64,000 nucleotides of DNA, taken from the NCBI RefSeq assembly GCF_024347495.1, contig NZ_AP025491.1, forward strand, positions 930,001 through 994,000. Reading direction: 5' to 3'. The translations under genes were made by a program, and so were the position numbers. Shown here piece after piece: positions 33,997 to 42,669 of this stretch. Under the pieces are notes generated by a model. The model had not been told where the DNA came from and did no database searches. It was given only the letters and a program-made list of their open reading frames with translations. Every line of letters begins with the position of its first letter. Positions within the stretch are counted from its first letter, which is position 1. The stretch comes from Vibrio gallaecicus (GTDB lineage Bacteria > Pseudomonadota > Gammaproteobacteria > Enterobacterales > Vibrionaceae).

Positions 33997-34470
33997 TAAC
34001 CATTTTTCCATGTGCAGAAGACCCCAATCTTCACCTTCAAATGACCTAGTACCAACTTCATATGAGGTTACTGAAAAACCCAATGACTCATAGCAGTTTC
34101 TAGCCACTGTATTTTGCTCAAAAACGGCAAGTGACAATACGTTAGTTGTGTACTTTTCTTTTGCTAGTTCGATTAACTGACCTAGCATTTGCTTAGAAAT
34201 AGCCTGACCACGAAAGCCATTTGATACAAATACTCGACAGATTCGGAAATGGGACTCAGCTACTTTGAAGAGTTCAATATAACCAGCGTTTTCCCCTGAA
34301 ACGACAAAGATAAAAGGAAGCACTTCAGGCTGAGTACAATGTCGGCTAATTTGTTCGAAATTCAATGGAAACTCGAACTTTGGACCACCCCATAGGTAGT
34401 TCAATTTATCCGAGTCAATCCAGTCAATAAGTAACTCGTAGTCTTCCTTTTCGAATGCTCTCAGTTCCAT
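33994..34470 (-). CDS. GNAT-family N-acetyltransferase
   Basis: 158 aa. N-terminal RAFEKEDYELLIDWIDSDKLNYLWGG, the CoA loop FRGQAISKQMLGQL (Gly-Gln-Ala-Ile-Ser, so the second Gly of RxxGxG is replaced) and the closing ARNCYESLGFSVTS. The N-terminus matches the RimJ/RimL-like acetyltransferases. The loop change could alter acetyl-CoA affinity. ATG 34470, GGAAAAAATGG. Confidence 0.8.
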   Translation of the reverse strand: MELRAFEKEDYELLIDWIDSDKLNYLWGGPKFEFPLNFEQISRHCTQPEVLPFIFVVSGENAGYIELFKVAESHFRICRVFVSNGFRGQAISKQMLGQLIELAKEKYTTNVLSLAVFEQNTVARNCYESLGFSVTSYEVGTRSFEGEDWGLLHMEKWL

Positions 34471-34487
34471 TTTTTCCTCAAAGGTTA

Positions 34488-34609
34488 TAACGCCGCGTTA
34501 AGTAGTGAGCAACGCAAACCACCAAACCTAAACCATTGTGCCGTAGACACTAAAGCTGAATCAAACTAAAAATGCCGAGTGTTGCGAATCTTCCTTAAAC
34601 GCTTTGTTA
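34488..34609 (-). repeat. attC site 54 (class B, 122 bp)
   Basis: Inner arm GAGTGTTGCGAATCTTCC departs from the class. Closes the 34616 gene. Confidence 0.85.
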
Positions 34610-34615
34610 TGTATA

Positions 34616-34975
34616 TCAACCGTATAGTGAGATATTAATATTTGGATTCACGGATACCCTTACTCCATAAGGAATTGGTGATATTCCATCGTACCTACTG
34701 CCAAAACTTTTCACAGGAGCAAACTCTAGGTACTCACCCGTAGAATCCAGTTTCCTAATTACGCCCTCACAACCGATTAGTCTCATTGAAAATAAAGTAG
34801 ATTGATTGTGGCAATTAATCAGTTCAAATCGCACGTCGCCATCATATTGATACACCGTAATAGAAAGCTGTATACCCCCTTTTTCTACAGTGTATTTATG
34901 CCAGATTCCATCTACCTCTTGCTCAGGAATAACCTCTAAGACTGTCAATACATCTATTTCATCCCAAACTAACAT
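34616..34975 (-). CDS. Hypothetical protein, 119 aa
   Basis: Starts MLVWDEIDVLTVLEVIPEQE at ATG 34975, with GGGAG 6 bases upstream. A strand-rich soluble protein (WHKYTVEKGGIQLSITVYQYDGDVRFELINC, VKSFGSRYDGISPIPYGVRVSV). Two Cys. No signal or membrane segment. It looks like a small beta-sandwich of the kind found in immunity proteins, but no family can be named. Confidence 0.55.
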   Translation of the reverse strand: MLVWDEIDVLTVLEVIPEQEVDGIWHKYTVEKGGIQLSITVYQYDGDVRFELINCHNQSTLFSMRLIGCEGVIRKLDSTGEYLEFAPVKSFGSRYDGISPIPYGVRVSVNPNINISLYG

Positions 34976-34993
34976 TAAAACTCCCGATATACA

Positions 34994-35115
34994 TAACGCC
35001 GCGTTAAGTAGTGAGCAACGCCTGCCACCTAACCTAAACCATTGCACCGCAAACACCAAAACTGACTTGAACTGAAAATGCCGAGCGTTGGGAATCTGCC
35101 TTAAACGCTTTGTTA
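34994..35115 (-). repeat. attC site 55 (class B, 122 bp)
   Basis: Low-side boundary of ORF-poor copy 6. Confidence 0.85.
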
Positions 35116-35560
35116 GTTTGCTTACATGATGCAGCCAAAGTTTAGCGCCAAGGTGCTGAATTGGTTACAAAACTACTGGCTTTGAACGACAATGTAAAAT
35201 TGAAAACTACAGAACTCTAACCCAGACAACAAAACGCACTTGGCTAAGAAGCGACATGCGCTGCACAACCACAGCTTGAAGTACTTTGGCTGACAAAGGA
35301 TTCATTCGACAAACCTGACAACCAAGTGCAACAAAGCCACTATTTAACAGATTAACTACCAAGAAAAAGAAGCCACGCGAGATTCACTAAGTAACCAAAG
35401 TTACTGATGCGGAGAAATGAATAACGTTGAACTCAAAGAGCCGAAAAACACCCTACGCACGATGAGATTTGGTTGCACAACTTTCGAAAATCGAACAGGT
35501 GTAAAGTATAGAAACTAGACTAGGCTCTTTGACTATAAACGCTTTTCTACTTTTGCAAAC
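35116..35560. repeat. ORF-poor repeated cassette, copy 6
   Basis: Sixth member. Its + frame is stopped by GAAACTAGAC, while the minus frame (ending SCATKSH, then a changed base) remains open. Confidence 0.7.
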
Positions 35561-35681
35561 TAACGCCGTGTTAAGCAGTGAGCAACGCCCACTAAACTCA
35601 AGACAACATATCATAATCACTACACTAAAACTTGATACCCAAAGTCGCAAGCGTTGAGAATCTGTCTTGAACACTTTGTTA
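35561..35681 (-). repeat. attC site 56 (class B-like, 121 bp)
   Basis: Outer arm GCCGTGTTAAGCAGTGAGC; central part differs from class B. Between copies 6 and 7. Confidence 0.8.
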
Positions 35682-36077
35682 GTTTGCCACCACGATGAAG
35701 CTAGAGCTCAGCGCCAAGGTGCTGAATAATTTGAGAAACCACCAGCTTTAGTCCTACAACTTAAATAAACAGCTCTGAACGCAGCCCAACCAAAAAAGCG
35801 AACTTGGCTAAGAAGACTTTCACAGAACTCAGCTACAACGAATACCCAACTTCAAGATCCACACAGGAACCAAAGCATCAAAGAAACAGCACTAGAGAAC
35901 TTTGAGAAATGAACCTTACTGACACGAAAGAAATGAATAACACGGAAGCCAATTAACTGTAAAACTGACTACGTGAGATGAGAATTTCGATGACAAATAT
36001 TTGGGAACTACCCGGTGAATAGCAAGAACGTAGAGCTAAGCTTTTAGACCAAAAATGCTTTTCTACCCTTTGCAAAC
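35682..36077. repeat. ORF-poor repeated cassette, copy 7 (divergent)
   Basis: Most diverged member: ~396 bp, sharing CAGCGCCAAGGTGCTGAAT, ACTTGGCTAAGAAG, AGAAATGAATAAC and the CTTTTCTACC...TTTGCAAAC right end, but with many substitutions and deletions between. Useful as an outgroup for the family. Confidence 0.6.
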
Positions 36078-36197
36078 TAACGCCTTGTTAAGGGGTGAGC
36101 AACGCAATACCGATGCCACCGCATACTACCTTAAACACTAAAACCAACGCATAGTAAAAATGCCACGCGTTGCGAATCCATCTTGAACAATTTGTTA
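36078..36197 (-). repeat. attC site 57 (class D, 120 bp)
   Basis: Outer arm CCTTGTTAAGGGGTGAGCAACGC; related to site 66. Closes the secreted-protein cassette. Confidence 0.8.
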
Positions 36198-36203
36198 GGA
36201 GTT

Positions 36204-36605
36204 TTATTCATAGCGTTCACAATCTTTCGGTATGTCTATATATGTTTCATTTGCCCTCCAGTCCTGAGTCTGAGGGTCAAAGTAAAGCTCATACGTTGAG
36301 ACGCTGTTATATGTACCCGATGTTATCTGATTTCCAATAGTAACGATATTTGGCTCTGAAATAGTGAAAATCCAAACATTGTCACCTGAAACTAGCTCAA
36401 GGCGGCTATCAGAAACAAACGAAGCCTCTTCTGTAGAAAAGAACTCTCTAGGATAACTTTCACAATACCACTTTAAATTCTGACCATAAGAGCTATAGAC
36501 AGTTCTCATGTTGAATTTCTCGTACAAATCTTTTGTGGTTACTTGCTCTGCTCCGTTAGAGTTGAATGCAAACAATGTTAAAACGACACTAAAAATCAAT
36601 TTCAT
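36204..36605 (-). CDS. Secreted protein of unknown function
   Basis: 133 aa from ATG 36605; ATG 36611 (two codons upstream) is an alternative. A signal peptide (KLIFSVVLTLFAFNSNGA, cleavage near GAEQV) is followed by a mature protein with Cys in WYCESYPREF and IPKDCERYE, probably a disulfide. The mature part is strand-rich (DNVWIFTISEPNIVTIG, YELYFDPQTQDWRANETYI). Periplasmic. No family recognised. Confidence 0.6.
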   Translation of the reverse strand: MKLIFSVVLTLFAFNSNGAEQVTTKDLYEKFNMRTVYSSYGQNLKWYCESYPREFFSTEEASFVSDSRLELVSGDNVWIFTISEPNIVTIGNQITSGTYNSVSTYELYFDPQTQDWRANETYIDIPKDCERYE

Positions 36606-36616
36606 GCTCAAACTCC

Positions 36617-36738
36617 TAACGCCGCGTTAAGTAGTGAGCAACGCCACCACCCAACCTAAAACCTTGCCACCTTAAACACTAAAGCTGATTCAAACCAAAA
36701 ATGCCGAGCGTTGGGAATCTGTCTTAAACGCTTTGTTA
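36617..36738 (-). repeat. attC site 58 (class B, 122 bp)
   Basis: Low-side boundary of ORF-poor copy 8. Confidence 0.85.
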
Positions 36739-37182
36739 GTTTGCTACTCGATGCAGCCAAAGTTTAGCGCCAAGGTGCTGAATTGGTTATAAAACTACTG
36801 GCTTTGAACACCAATGTAAAATTGAAAACTACGGAACTCAAACCCAACCAACAAAACGAGTTCGGCTAAGAAGCGACATGCGATAAACAACCACGGTTTG
36901 AAGCACCTTAGCTGGCAAAGAATTCATTCGATGAACCTGACAACCAAGTGCGACAGAGCCATTCATTAGCGAATGAGCCACCAAGAAAAAGAAGCAGCGC
37001 GAGATGCACTAAGCGACCAAAGTTACTAACGCGGAGAAATGAATAACGCTACACTCAAAGAGCCGAAAAACACCCTACGCGCGATGAGATTTGGTTGCGC
37101 AACTTTCGAAAAGCGAACAGGTGTAAAGTGTAGAAACCTGACTAGGCTCTTTGACCAAAAACGCTTTTCTACTTTTGCAAAC
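36739..37182. repeat. ORF-poor repeated cassette, copy 8
   Basis: Eighth member, essentially the same sequence as copy 4 (21503-21946), differing at a few bases such as AAGAAAAAGAAG for AAGAAGAAGAAG. Confidence 0.7.
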
Positions 37183-37301
37183 TAACGCCCAATTAAGTAG
37201 CTGGAAACGCTACTAATACGCTCAAATTTAACACCTTAATCACTGAAGCTAAACCGAGTTGAAAATGCCAAGCGTTGACAGTCTGCTTAAATTGCTTGTT
37301 A
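37183..37301 (-). repeat. attC site 59 (class A, 119 bp)
   Basis: Outer arm CTGGAAACGC. Closes the full-length GFA cassette. Confidence 0.85.
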
Positions 37302-37319
37302 GGCGATTTTTTACAACGC

Positions 37320-37727
37320 CTACTTTCGCCCAACTTCGTGCTTTTCACTACGAGGTAATTCAGCATCTAAGTCATCCCAATTTGCCTTTGAAGTAACAAA
37401 GTTATGAGAAATAGGTCGTTCCGATATATCGGTATCCAAAATACCTAAACGAAGGCGAAACCTTTTCGGAGATTGAGAATTGGAACTATAGATTGGACTT
37501 CCGCAAGTTTGACAAAAGTACTTACGCTTACCCTCACTGCTTTCATAAAAAGTAAGAGTCTTATCGTTATCAATTAACTTTAAGTCTTCAGCGTCAATGA
37601 AACCATTGGTGGCATAGGCACTTCCGCTAGCCTTACGGCACAAAGAACAATGGCAATGAATAATATCGGTAACTCCACCATTTAATGACAACTGGATTGA
37701 GCCACATAAACAACTTCCTTTGTACAT
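37320..37727 (-). CDS. GFA/CENP-V family zinc protein
   Basis: 135 aa, full length. All zinc cysteines of the family are present: GSCLCGSIQ, HCHCSLCRKASGSAY and FCQTCGSPIYSS. The family is annotated glutathione-dependent formaldehyde-activating, though many members have no shown activity. Cytoplasmic. ATG 37727 with AAGGAGTATAA. Compare the shortened relative at 22584. Confidence 0.85.
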   Translation of the reverse strand: MYKGSCLCGSIQLSLNGGVTDIIHCHCSLCRKASGSAYATNGFIDAEDLKLIDNDKTLTFYESSEGKRKYFCQTCGSPIYSSNSQSPKRFRLRLGILDTDISERPISHNFVTSKANWDDLDAELPRSEKHEVGRK

Positions 37728-37761
37728 TTATACTCCTTAGCTAAAACTTTGCCTATTCGCC

Positions 37762-37853
37762 TAACGCCGCATTAAGGTGTGAGCAGCGCTTGCCTATACT
37801 TTGAGCAAAGCGAAAACGGCAAGCGTTGCGAATCACTCTTAAATGCTTTGTTA
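37762..37853 (-). repeat. attC site 60 (class C, 92 bp)
   Basis: Very close to site 1 (TTGCCTATACTTTGAGC). Closes the LysE cassette. Confidence 0.85.
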
Positions 37854-37856
37854 TAT

Positions 37857-38492
37857 TTATGCCCTAGAACTCAACAATACACCACTGCCCATCGAAATAA
37901 ACAAACCAGCCGTAACTTTAGACAATTTCCTTTCAAAATTAGATATAGAAAAACAACGACTTAAATAAGATATACCATAAGAATAGAGCAGATGAACTAT
38001 CGTCACTATCGCGCAAATTGTTATGTACATAATAGAAAATTGACCGACATAAGGTTTAGCCACATCAAGAAACTGAGGTAAGAAAGCGGAAAGAAAAATC
38101 ATAGTTTTAGGGTTACTCGCTGACACTACAAATGCTTCCACAAATAGACCTGTAGTAGATTTAGGTACTGCCCCTTTGTCATACTCCCCCGACGGAAGAG
38201 TAAAAGACCTTACCGAACATAAACTCTTAACTCCAAGATAGATGAGGTACGCCCCACCAAAAAGTTTCATTACAACAAACCAAGCTGGCAATCTAACGAG
38301 TAACTCACCGATACCAAAAGCAACCAAAGCAATTATGACTAATTGACAACACAGATTACCAAAGATTGTGATGAGAGCTGATTTCCACCCATACTGAACG
38401 CTATTTTTAAGGACCAGTATTACATTAGGTCCTGGAGACAACGTCGTAACAAGATAGGCAATTGAAAACAAAGCCCAAGTTTCTATATTCAT
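37857..38492 (-). CDS. LysE/RhtB-family transporter
   Basis: 211 aa. N-terminal ALFSIAYLVTTLSPGPNVILVLKNSVQYGWKSALITIFGN is the family signature (SPGP...). Six membrane segments are expected, with conserved VEAFVVSASNPKTMIFLSAFLPQFLD in the middle. Members export amino acids or their analogues; the substrate here is unknown. ATG 38492 has AAGGAGTATTC upstream. Confidence 0.9.
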   Translation of the reverse strand: MNIETWALFSIAYLVTTLSPGPNVILVLKNSVQYGWKSALITIFGNLCCQLVIIALVAFGIGELLVRLPAWFVVMKLFGGAYLIYLGVKSLCSVRSFTLPSGEYDKGAVPKSTTGLFVEAFVVSASNPKTMIFLSAFLPQFLDVAKPYVGQFSIMYITICAIVTIVHLLYSYGISYLSRCFSISNFERKLSKVTAGLFISMGSGVLLSSRA

Positions 38493-38520
38493 TGAATACT
38501 CCTTTACTCAAAAAATAATA

Positions 38521-38611
38521 TAACGCCGCATTAAGGTGTGAGCGACGCTTGGCTATACTTGAGCGAAGCGAAACTGCCAAGCGTTGCGAATCACTCTTAA
38601 ATGCTTTGTTA
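38521..38611 (-). repeat. attC site 61 (class C, 91 bp)
   Basis: Nearly the same as the site into which the island inserted; both close copies of the same acetyltransferase. Confidence 0.85.
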
Positions 38612-39154
38612 TGCGTAATTTTTGACGTACTTTGTCATTGCTGTTTCCGAGACTGACAAACCGTCGATTCTATATTGATCTTTGAACTCTCCAACAACAT
38701 CGAACCCTGCTTTTAAGTAGAGGTTCTTTGCTGGGAAATTCTCTGATAGTACACAAAGATCAAGCCAGTCAATTTCGGCTTTTTCTTGGCAGAAATTTAT
38801 AACCGCATCAATGAGTCGTTGACCAATACCTTGCTTCCGGCAGGAAACATCTACGCCCATACCAAGTAGAACTCGATGAGAACGGTTATCATCACCATGG
38901 TGGCGAAGATCAATGTGACCTTTGATACTTCCAGAGGTGTCTTTTACAACCCAGAGCTTTCTCCAACCTAAAACGCCAAAGTGATGGGAAAAACCTTGGA
39001 TAAACTTATCTTTTGTTGCTTCTGGAATTTCACTTTGCTCTCTGGACATTGGCTGGAAAAGAGGAACTTCTCCATTACCATTTTCAGACAGCTGATTTTC
39101 AAGATACGCAAAGAATGAATCTAAATCCGATTTTTCCGCTTCTACTACTTCCAT
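38609..39154 (-). CDS. GNAT-family N-acetyltransferase (intact copy)
   Basis: 181 aa. After an N-terminal linker (EKSDLDSFFAYLENQLSENG) the CoA region is complete: VLLGMGVDVSCRKQGIGQRLIDAVINF, then LDLCVLSENFPAKNLYLKAGFDVVG. KGHIDLRHHGDDNRSHRV is the strand before it. The second copy (57698-58141) lacks 34 residues here. ATG 39154; GGAGTATTAG upstream. Confidence 0.85.
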   Translation of the reverse strand: MEVVEAEKSDLDSFFAYLENQLSENGNGEVPLFQPMSREQSEIPEATKDKFIQGFSHHFGVLGWRKLWVVKDTSGSIKGHIDLRHHGDDNRSHRVLLGMGVDVSCRKQGIGQRLIDAVINFCQEKAEIDWLDLCVLSENFPAKNLYLKAGFDVVGEFKDQYRIDGLSVSETAMTKYVKNYA

Positions 39155-39183
39155 CTAATACTCCGTAGTCCATCGATTACGCA

Positions 39184-39305
39184 TAACGCCGCGTTAAGTG
39201 GTGAGCAACGCCAACCACCCTACCTAAACCATTGTGACATAAACACTTAACTCAAAGTAAGCCGAAAATGCCAAGCGTTGGGAATCCGTCTTAAACGCTT
39301 TGTTA
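39184..39305 (-). repeat. attC site 62 (class B, 122 bp)
   Basis: Forms the stop of the MmcQ/YjbR-like gene. Confidence 0.85.
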
Positions 39306-39683
39306 TGAGCGTGGTTCAGCTAGGTGCTCTATGCCCAATTCTTGCTGTTTGCGCTTAATTAGACCACTCGCGACAATTCGGTATGATTCCGATAAATAGT
39401 ACTTTAGGTCATCGTCTAATTTGCCTGAAGTCTCAACCTGCTGTATCCACTTCATTCCACGACTAGCAAAATATGGAGCCGGTTTATAACCTTCACAATC
39501 TCTTAGAAAGTCGAAGTTTAAGTTGGAGGTTTTAAACGTGAATGCAGCTTGGGAACCATCGCTCCAACCACCTATGGCAAAGACTTTACCACCAACCTTC
39601 CATACATCGGAATTACCCCATTGAGCGACGTGACTCGTTCCAGCAAAAGAGCCGAAAAAATGGTTAAATTCTTCGTAATTCAT
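39303..39683 (-). CDS. MmcQ/YjbR family protein
   Basis: 126 aa. The CyaY-like DNA-binding fold of this family is seen as WKVGGKVFAIGGWSDGSQAAFTFKTSNLNFDFLRD and APYFASRGMKWIQQ, with the conserved Tyr-Tyr-Leu-x-x-Ser-Tyr helix (YYLSESYRIVASGL). Function unproven; members bind DNA in vitro. GGGAAATCAGC precedes ATG 39683. Confidence 0.85.
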   Translation of the reverse strand: MNYEEFNHFFGSFAGTSHVAQWGNSDVWKVGGKVFAIGGWSDGSQAAFTFKTSNLNFDFLRDCEGYKPAPYFASRGMKWIQQVETSGKLDDDLKYYLSESYRIVASGLIKRKQQELGIEHLAEPRS

Positions 39684-39704
39684 GCTGATTTCCCTATTAG
39701 CTCA

Positions 39705-39824
39705 TAACGCCAAATTAAGGTGTGAACAACGCTAACGCCTCACCTAAAGCATTGTGCCATAAACACTAAACTGGCTTGAAGTGAAAGCGCCCAGCGTTGT
39801 GAATCACTCCTAAATTTATTGTTA
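39705..39824 (-). repeat. attC site 63 (class D, 120 bp)
   Basis: Outer arm GCCAAATTAAGGTGTGAAC; terminal arm TTTATTGTTA. Closes the 39830 gene. Confidence 0.8.
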
Positions 39825-39829
39825 GCACT

Positions 39830-40297
39830 CTATTGCCAAGTTTTGCTCAATAAACGGTGTAATCTTAATAACGAATCAGACGTCCTAGGGCATACATACT
39901 TATAATTAGGAGTGTCGTATTTAGCTCCCGGCTTTACAATGCTCTTTATTGCCTTGGCTAATGACTTTAATTTATCACAATCATGAGGGTGAATTTTAAA
40001 TGTTAGGCTATTAAAAATATCTTCAGAGTAGTCGTGATCATTATCATTCATCCAATTTGTAACACTACTGCTCTTCGGTACATTTCCCGTCATTCTTATC
40101 GTTATTTGTTCCTTAGACTCTACGACTGCGAACATCTTACAAAAGTAGCTATATAATTGTTTCTTGGCTCCAATATCTCCATCCGTACGATCGTCGATTA
40201 TAAAAGTGGAACCCCTTGAGGTATCTTTTAGCCGCTTATCAGAAAAGCCCTCATATTCATCAAATAACACTTGTTTCAGATCGTTAAATTTACTCAT
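39830..40297 (-). CDS. Hypothetical protein, 155 aa
   Basis: Starts MSKFNDLKQVLFDEYEGF at ATG 40297 (AGGGGTAATA upstream). Soluble and mixed alpha/beta. Recognisable blocks are STFIIDDRTDGDIGAKKQLYSYFCKMFAVVESKEQITIRM and the C-terminal helix DSLLRLHRLLSKTWQ. No membrane or signal segment. Family not recognised. Codons upstream to 40342 are attC translation. Confidence 0.55.
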   Translation of the reverse strand: MSKFNDLKQVLFDEYEGFSDKRLKDTSRGSTFIIDDRTDGDIGAKKQLYSYFCKMFAVVESKEQITIRMTGNVPKSSSVTNWMNDNDHDYSEDIFNSLTFKIHPHDCDKLKSLAKAIKSIVKPGAKYDTPNYKYVCPRTSDSLLRLHRLLSKTWQ

Positions 40298-40332
40298 TAT
40301 TACCCCTAAATTTGAACACATGGATTGAGTGC

Positions 40333-40452
40333 TAACGCCCAATTAAGTTGCAGACCAACGCAAACCTGAACCTAAAGCAACGCACCGATTACACCCAAAC
40401 CATTTGGAACTGAAAATGCCACGCGTTGGCTGTCAGCTTAAATTGCTTGTTA
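40333..40452 (-). repeat. attC site 64 (class D, 120 bp)
   Basis: CCCAATTAAGTTGCAGACCAACG arm, related to site 44; forms the stop of the membrane gene. Confidence 0.8.
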
Positions 40453-40854
40453 GCCCTGTTTTAACGACTTGAGGCTTGAATAAGAAACCCAAAGAACTAA
40501 AGCAGCTAGTATATTTAACGTTACAGTCAATTCGTTGAATGTAACGCTTATCGGGAGTTTAACTCCCGTAGACAGTGCAAATGAGAAATCAGGGGGTTCA
40601 ATGCCTATTAGTTGTACAAAATAAAGTCCCATGATCAATTTAAGTGACCATAACTGCTTCTTAAAAAGACCGTAAAAACTGGCAATATTAAGGCTAACAA
40701 TCAACAAAATAGGTAATAATACAAGTAGTAAATCCGAAAAAGGAAACTGAGACATTTGGGAAAGTACAGCAAATGATATCAACGAAACCCCGATTAAAGC
40801 TATTCCCTGTAATACCAGCAAAAACTTCGTTCTTTTTATATGAAATTCAAACAA
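40450..40854 (-). CDS. Four-helix membrane protein, 134 aa
   Basis: Hydrophobic segments about residues 12-31, 40-58, 66-82 and 107-126, with short charged loops and a basic start (FEFHIKRTKF) and end (SSLKSLKQG). Positive-inside topology gives both ends in the cytoplasm. No conserved motif seen; a member of the general pool of small cassette membrane proteins. Confidence 0.55.
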   Translation of the reverse strand: MFEFHIKRTKFLLVLQGIALIGVSLISFAVLSQMSQFPFSDLLLVLLPILLIVSLNIASFYGLFKKQLWSLKLIMGLYFVQLIGIEPPDFSFALSTGVKLPISVTFNELTVTLNILAALVLWVSYSSLKSLKQG

Positions 40855-40876
40855 TTTTAAATCCTATTTTAAGGGC

Positions 40877-40995
40877 TAACGCCCAATTAAGTAGCTGACA
40901 ACGCTACCAATACACTTAAATCTACCACCGAAATCACTGAAGCTAAACCGAGTTGAAAATGCCAAGCGTTGGCAGTCTGCTTAAATTGCTTGTTA
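40877..40995 (-). repeat. attC site 65 (class A, 119 bp)
   Basis: Forms the stop of histidine-phosphatase copy 2; matches site 9, which closes copy 1. Confidence 0.85.
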
Positions 40996-41532
40996 GCCCA
41001 ATTTTTCCAACGTTAGAGAACGATAGCTTCCACACCCAATGCCGTTATCTTGATAACCAGCCAAACTTTCGAACACATTGAAATGAGATACCACGATTAC
41101 CTTTGAGTAATTCGTGTATCTAGACAACACATTTTCTGCACGGCTTTTAAGTGCATCCCAGGACTCATACGGAACATTACCAGCCTCCGCATTATGTTTC
41201 AGTGAAGTACGATGATCATGCCAACGGCGATCTCTTTCTGAAAGTTCTACGTAACCACCATCTAAGTCTGCCCGCCACTCTCGTAAATCATGTTCAACAA
41301 AGAGATCTAAACCTAGTTTACGATTAATAATTTCAGCAGTTTGGAGCGCTCTTGTATACGGGGAAGATATGATTACTTCTGCTTTTTCCAGTTGAATGTC
41401 TTTAACAACCTCGTGCAATTCATGAATGTAGTCTCTATTTAAAGGGGCATAATCTTTTTCTAGTTGGGTCATTTTTCGCTCGTCAGATAACGAATAGTCA
41501 GGCACACCATGCCTTACAAATACAATTTCCAT
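40993..41532 (-). CDS. Histidine phosphatase superfamily protein (copy 2)
   Basis: 179 aa. The catalytic motifs are the same as in the copy at 6970-7509 (VRHGVPDYS, SSPYTRALQTAE, VVSHFNVFES). Changes I can see are conservative (HEVVKD for HAVVKD, LDLFVEH for LELFVEH, WHDHRTSLKHN for WHEHRTSLKNN, YQDNGIG for YHDNGIG). Start ATG 41532. Confidence 0.85.
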   Translation of the reverse strand: MEIVFVRHGVPDYSLSDERKMTQLEKDYAPLNRDYIHELHEVVKDIQLEKAEVIISSPYTRALQTAEIINRKLGLDLFVEHDLREWRADLDGGYVELSERDRRWHDHRTSLKHNAEAGNVPYESWDALKSRAENVLSRYTNYSKVIVVSHFNVFESLAGYQDNGIGCGSYRSLTLEKLG

Positions 41533-41565
41533 TTGTACTAAATCTCCATTTTTACCGCATTGGGC

Positions 41566-41685
41566 TAACGCCCTGTTAAGGTGTGAGCAACGCAATACCG
41601 ATGCTACCGCATACCACCTTAAACACTAAAACCAACGCATAGTAAAAATGCCACGCGTTGCGAATCACTCTTAAACAGTTTGTTA
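41566..41685 (-). repeat. attC site 66 (class D, 120 bp)
   Basis: CCCTGTTAAGGTGTGAGCAACGC arm, related to site 57. Confidence 0.8.
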
Positions 41686-42009
41686 TGCGTTTCCTTCCAA
41701 CAAGCTGCTGTCATACCAGATATCTTCGTAGCCATTGTTATCTATTAGGAAGCGGTAGCCAGGAGGCAAACCAAGATAAGCTTGCACTTGAGGTAGGTAT
41801 TTAGCTATATGCTCAACATGTAGCGGGTCAAAGAAGTCTGCGTTTGAAGATAACTCTTCACCGCACCAGATATACCAACCATTAGTACCATTTTCGGGAG
41901 CGACTCTCATACCATTAATAGGAATCTGACTTAAGGTAGAAAGTGCAATTCCTAGTTTGCTATCGGCTTCCGGATGTTCCTTTGCTAAATCTTTAAACTG
42001 ATTATCCAA
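41683..42009 (-). CDS. Imm33-like immunity-domain protein (orphan)
   Basis: 108 aa. The C-terminal half, GWYIWCGEELSSNADFFDPLHVEHIAKYLPQVQAYLGLPPGYRFLI followed by GYEDIWYDSSLL, resembles Imm33-type immunity domains. No toxin lies nearby. TTG 42009 is taken as start because AGGAGG sits 5 bases upstream; the earlier ATG at 42027 lies inside the attC edge. An orphan immunity gene could protect against a rival's contact-delivered toxin, but that is inference. Confidence 0.6.
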   Translation of the reverse strand: MDNQFKDLAKEHPEADSKLGIALSTLSQIPINGMRVAPENGTNGWYIWCGEELSSNADFFDPLHVEHIAKYLPQVQAYLGLPPGYRFLIDNNGYEDIWYDSSLLEGNA

Positions 42010-42026
42010 CTCTTCCTCCTGACGCA

Positions 42027-42145
42027 TAACGCCCAATTAAGTAGCTGACAACGCTACTAATACACTCAAATTTATCACCTAAATCACTGAAGCTAAACCG
42101 AATTAAAAATGCCAAGCGTTGGCAGTCTGCTTGAATTGCTTGTTA
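42027..42145 (-). repeat. attC site 67 (class A, 119 bp)
   Basis: Closes the second VOC cassette. Confidence 0.85.
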
Positions 42146-42147
42146 GG

Positions 42148-42513
42148 TTACTTATTCTCGGCAATGCGCCATAACACACCGCTAGGGTCTGTTATACAAA
42201 ACTCAAACATTCCCCACGGCTGCTCAACAAGTGCCGTGACCTTTACACCAAACTCTTTGTCTAAATTCAGCTTTAGGATATGTTCATACCAACTTTGGGC
42301 ATCTTCGACTAAAAGGTGCATCATGAAATTGTTGCTGTGAACCGGTTCATAGAAATCTTGGAGCAAGAAAGAGCAAGAACCAGATTTAAAATATGCGATA
42401 CCTTCAAACTCAGATGCCATATCAAAGCCAATAATCTGATAAAAGCGCTTAGAGCATTCAAAGTCTTTAGCGGGAACAAAAGACTTTATTTCTACAGTGT
42501 TCAGGTTTTCCAT
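42148..42513 (-). CDS. VOC/glyoxalase-family protein
   Basis: 121 aa from ATG 42513 (GGAG six bases upstream; the ATG at 42519 has no room for a site). VOC pattern: VEIKSFVPAKDFECSKRFYQIIGFDM, SCSFLLQDFYEPVHSNNFMMHLLVED, EQPWGMFEFCITDPSGVLWRIAE. It differs from the bleomycin-resistance-type gene at 10873. Role unknown. Confidence 0.75.
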   Translation of the reverse strand: MENLNTVEIKSFVPAKDFECSKRFYQIIGFDMASEFEGIAYFKSGSCSFLLQDFYEPVHSNNFMMHLLVEDAQSWYEHILKLNLDKEFGVKVTALVEQPWGMFEFCITDPSGVLWRIAENK

Positions 42514-42547
42514 TTCCATCTCCGTTTTATAGCGAATGCTTGTAGCC

Positions 42548-42669
42548 TAACGCCGCGTTAAGTAGTGAGCAACGCCACCACCCTACCTAAAACCTTGCCA
42601 CCTTAAACACTAAAGCTGACCCAAACTGAAAATGCCAAGTGTTGGGAATCTGTCTTAAACGCTTTGTTA
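42548..42669 (-). repeat. attC site 68 (class B, 122 bp)
   Basis: Inner arm CCAAGTGTTGGG (C to T). Low-side boundary of ORF-poor copy 9. Confidence 0.85.
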
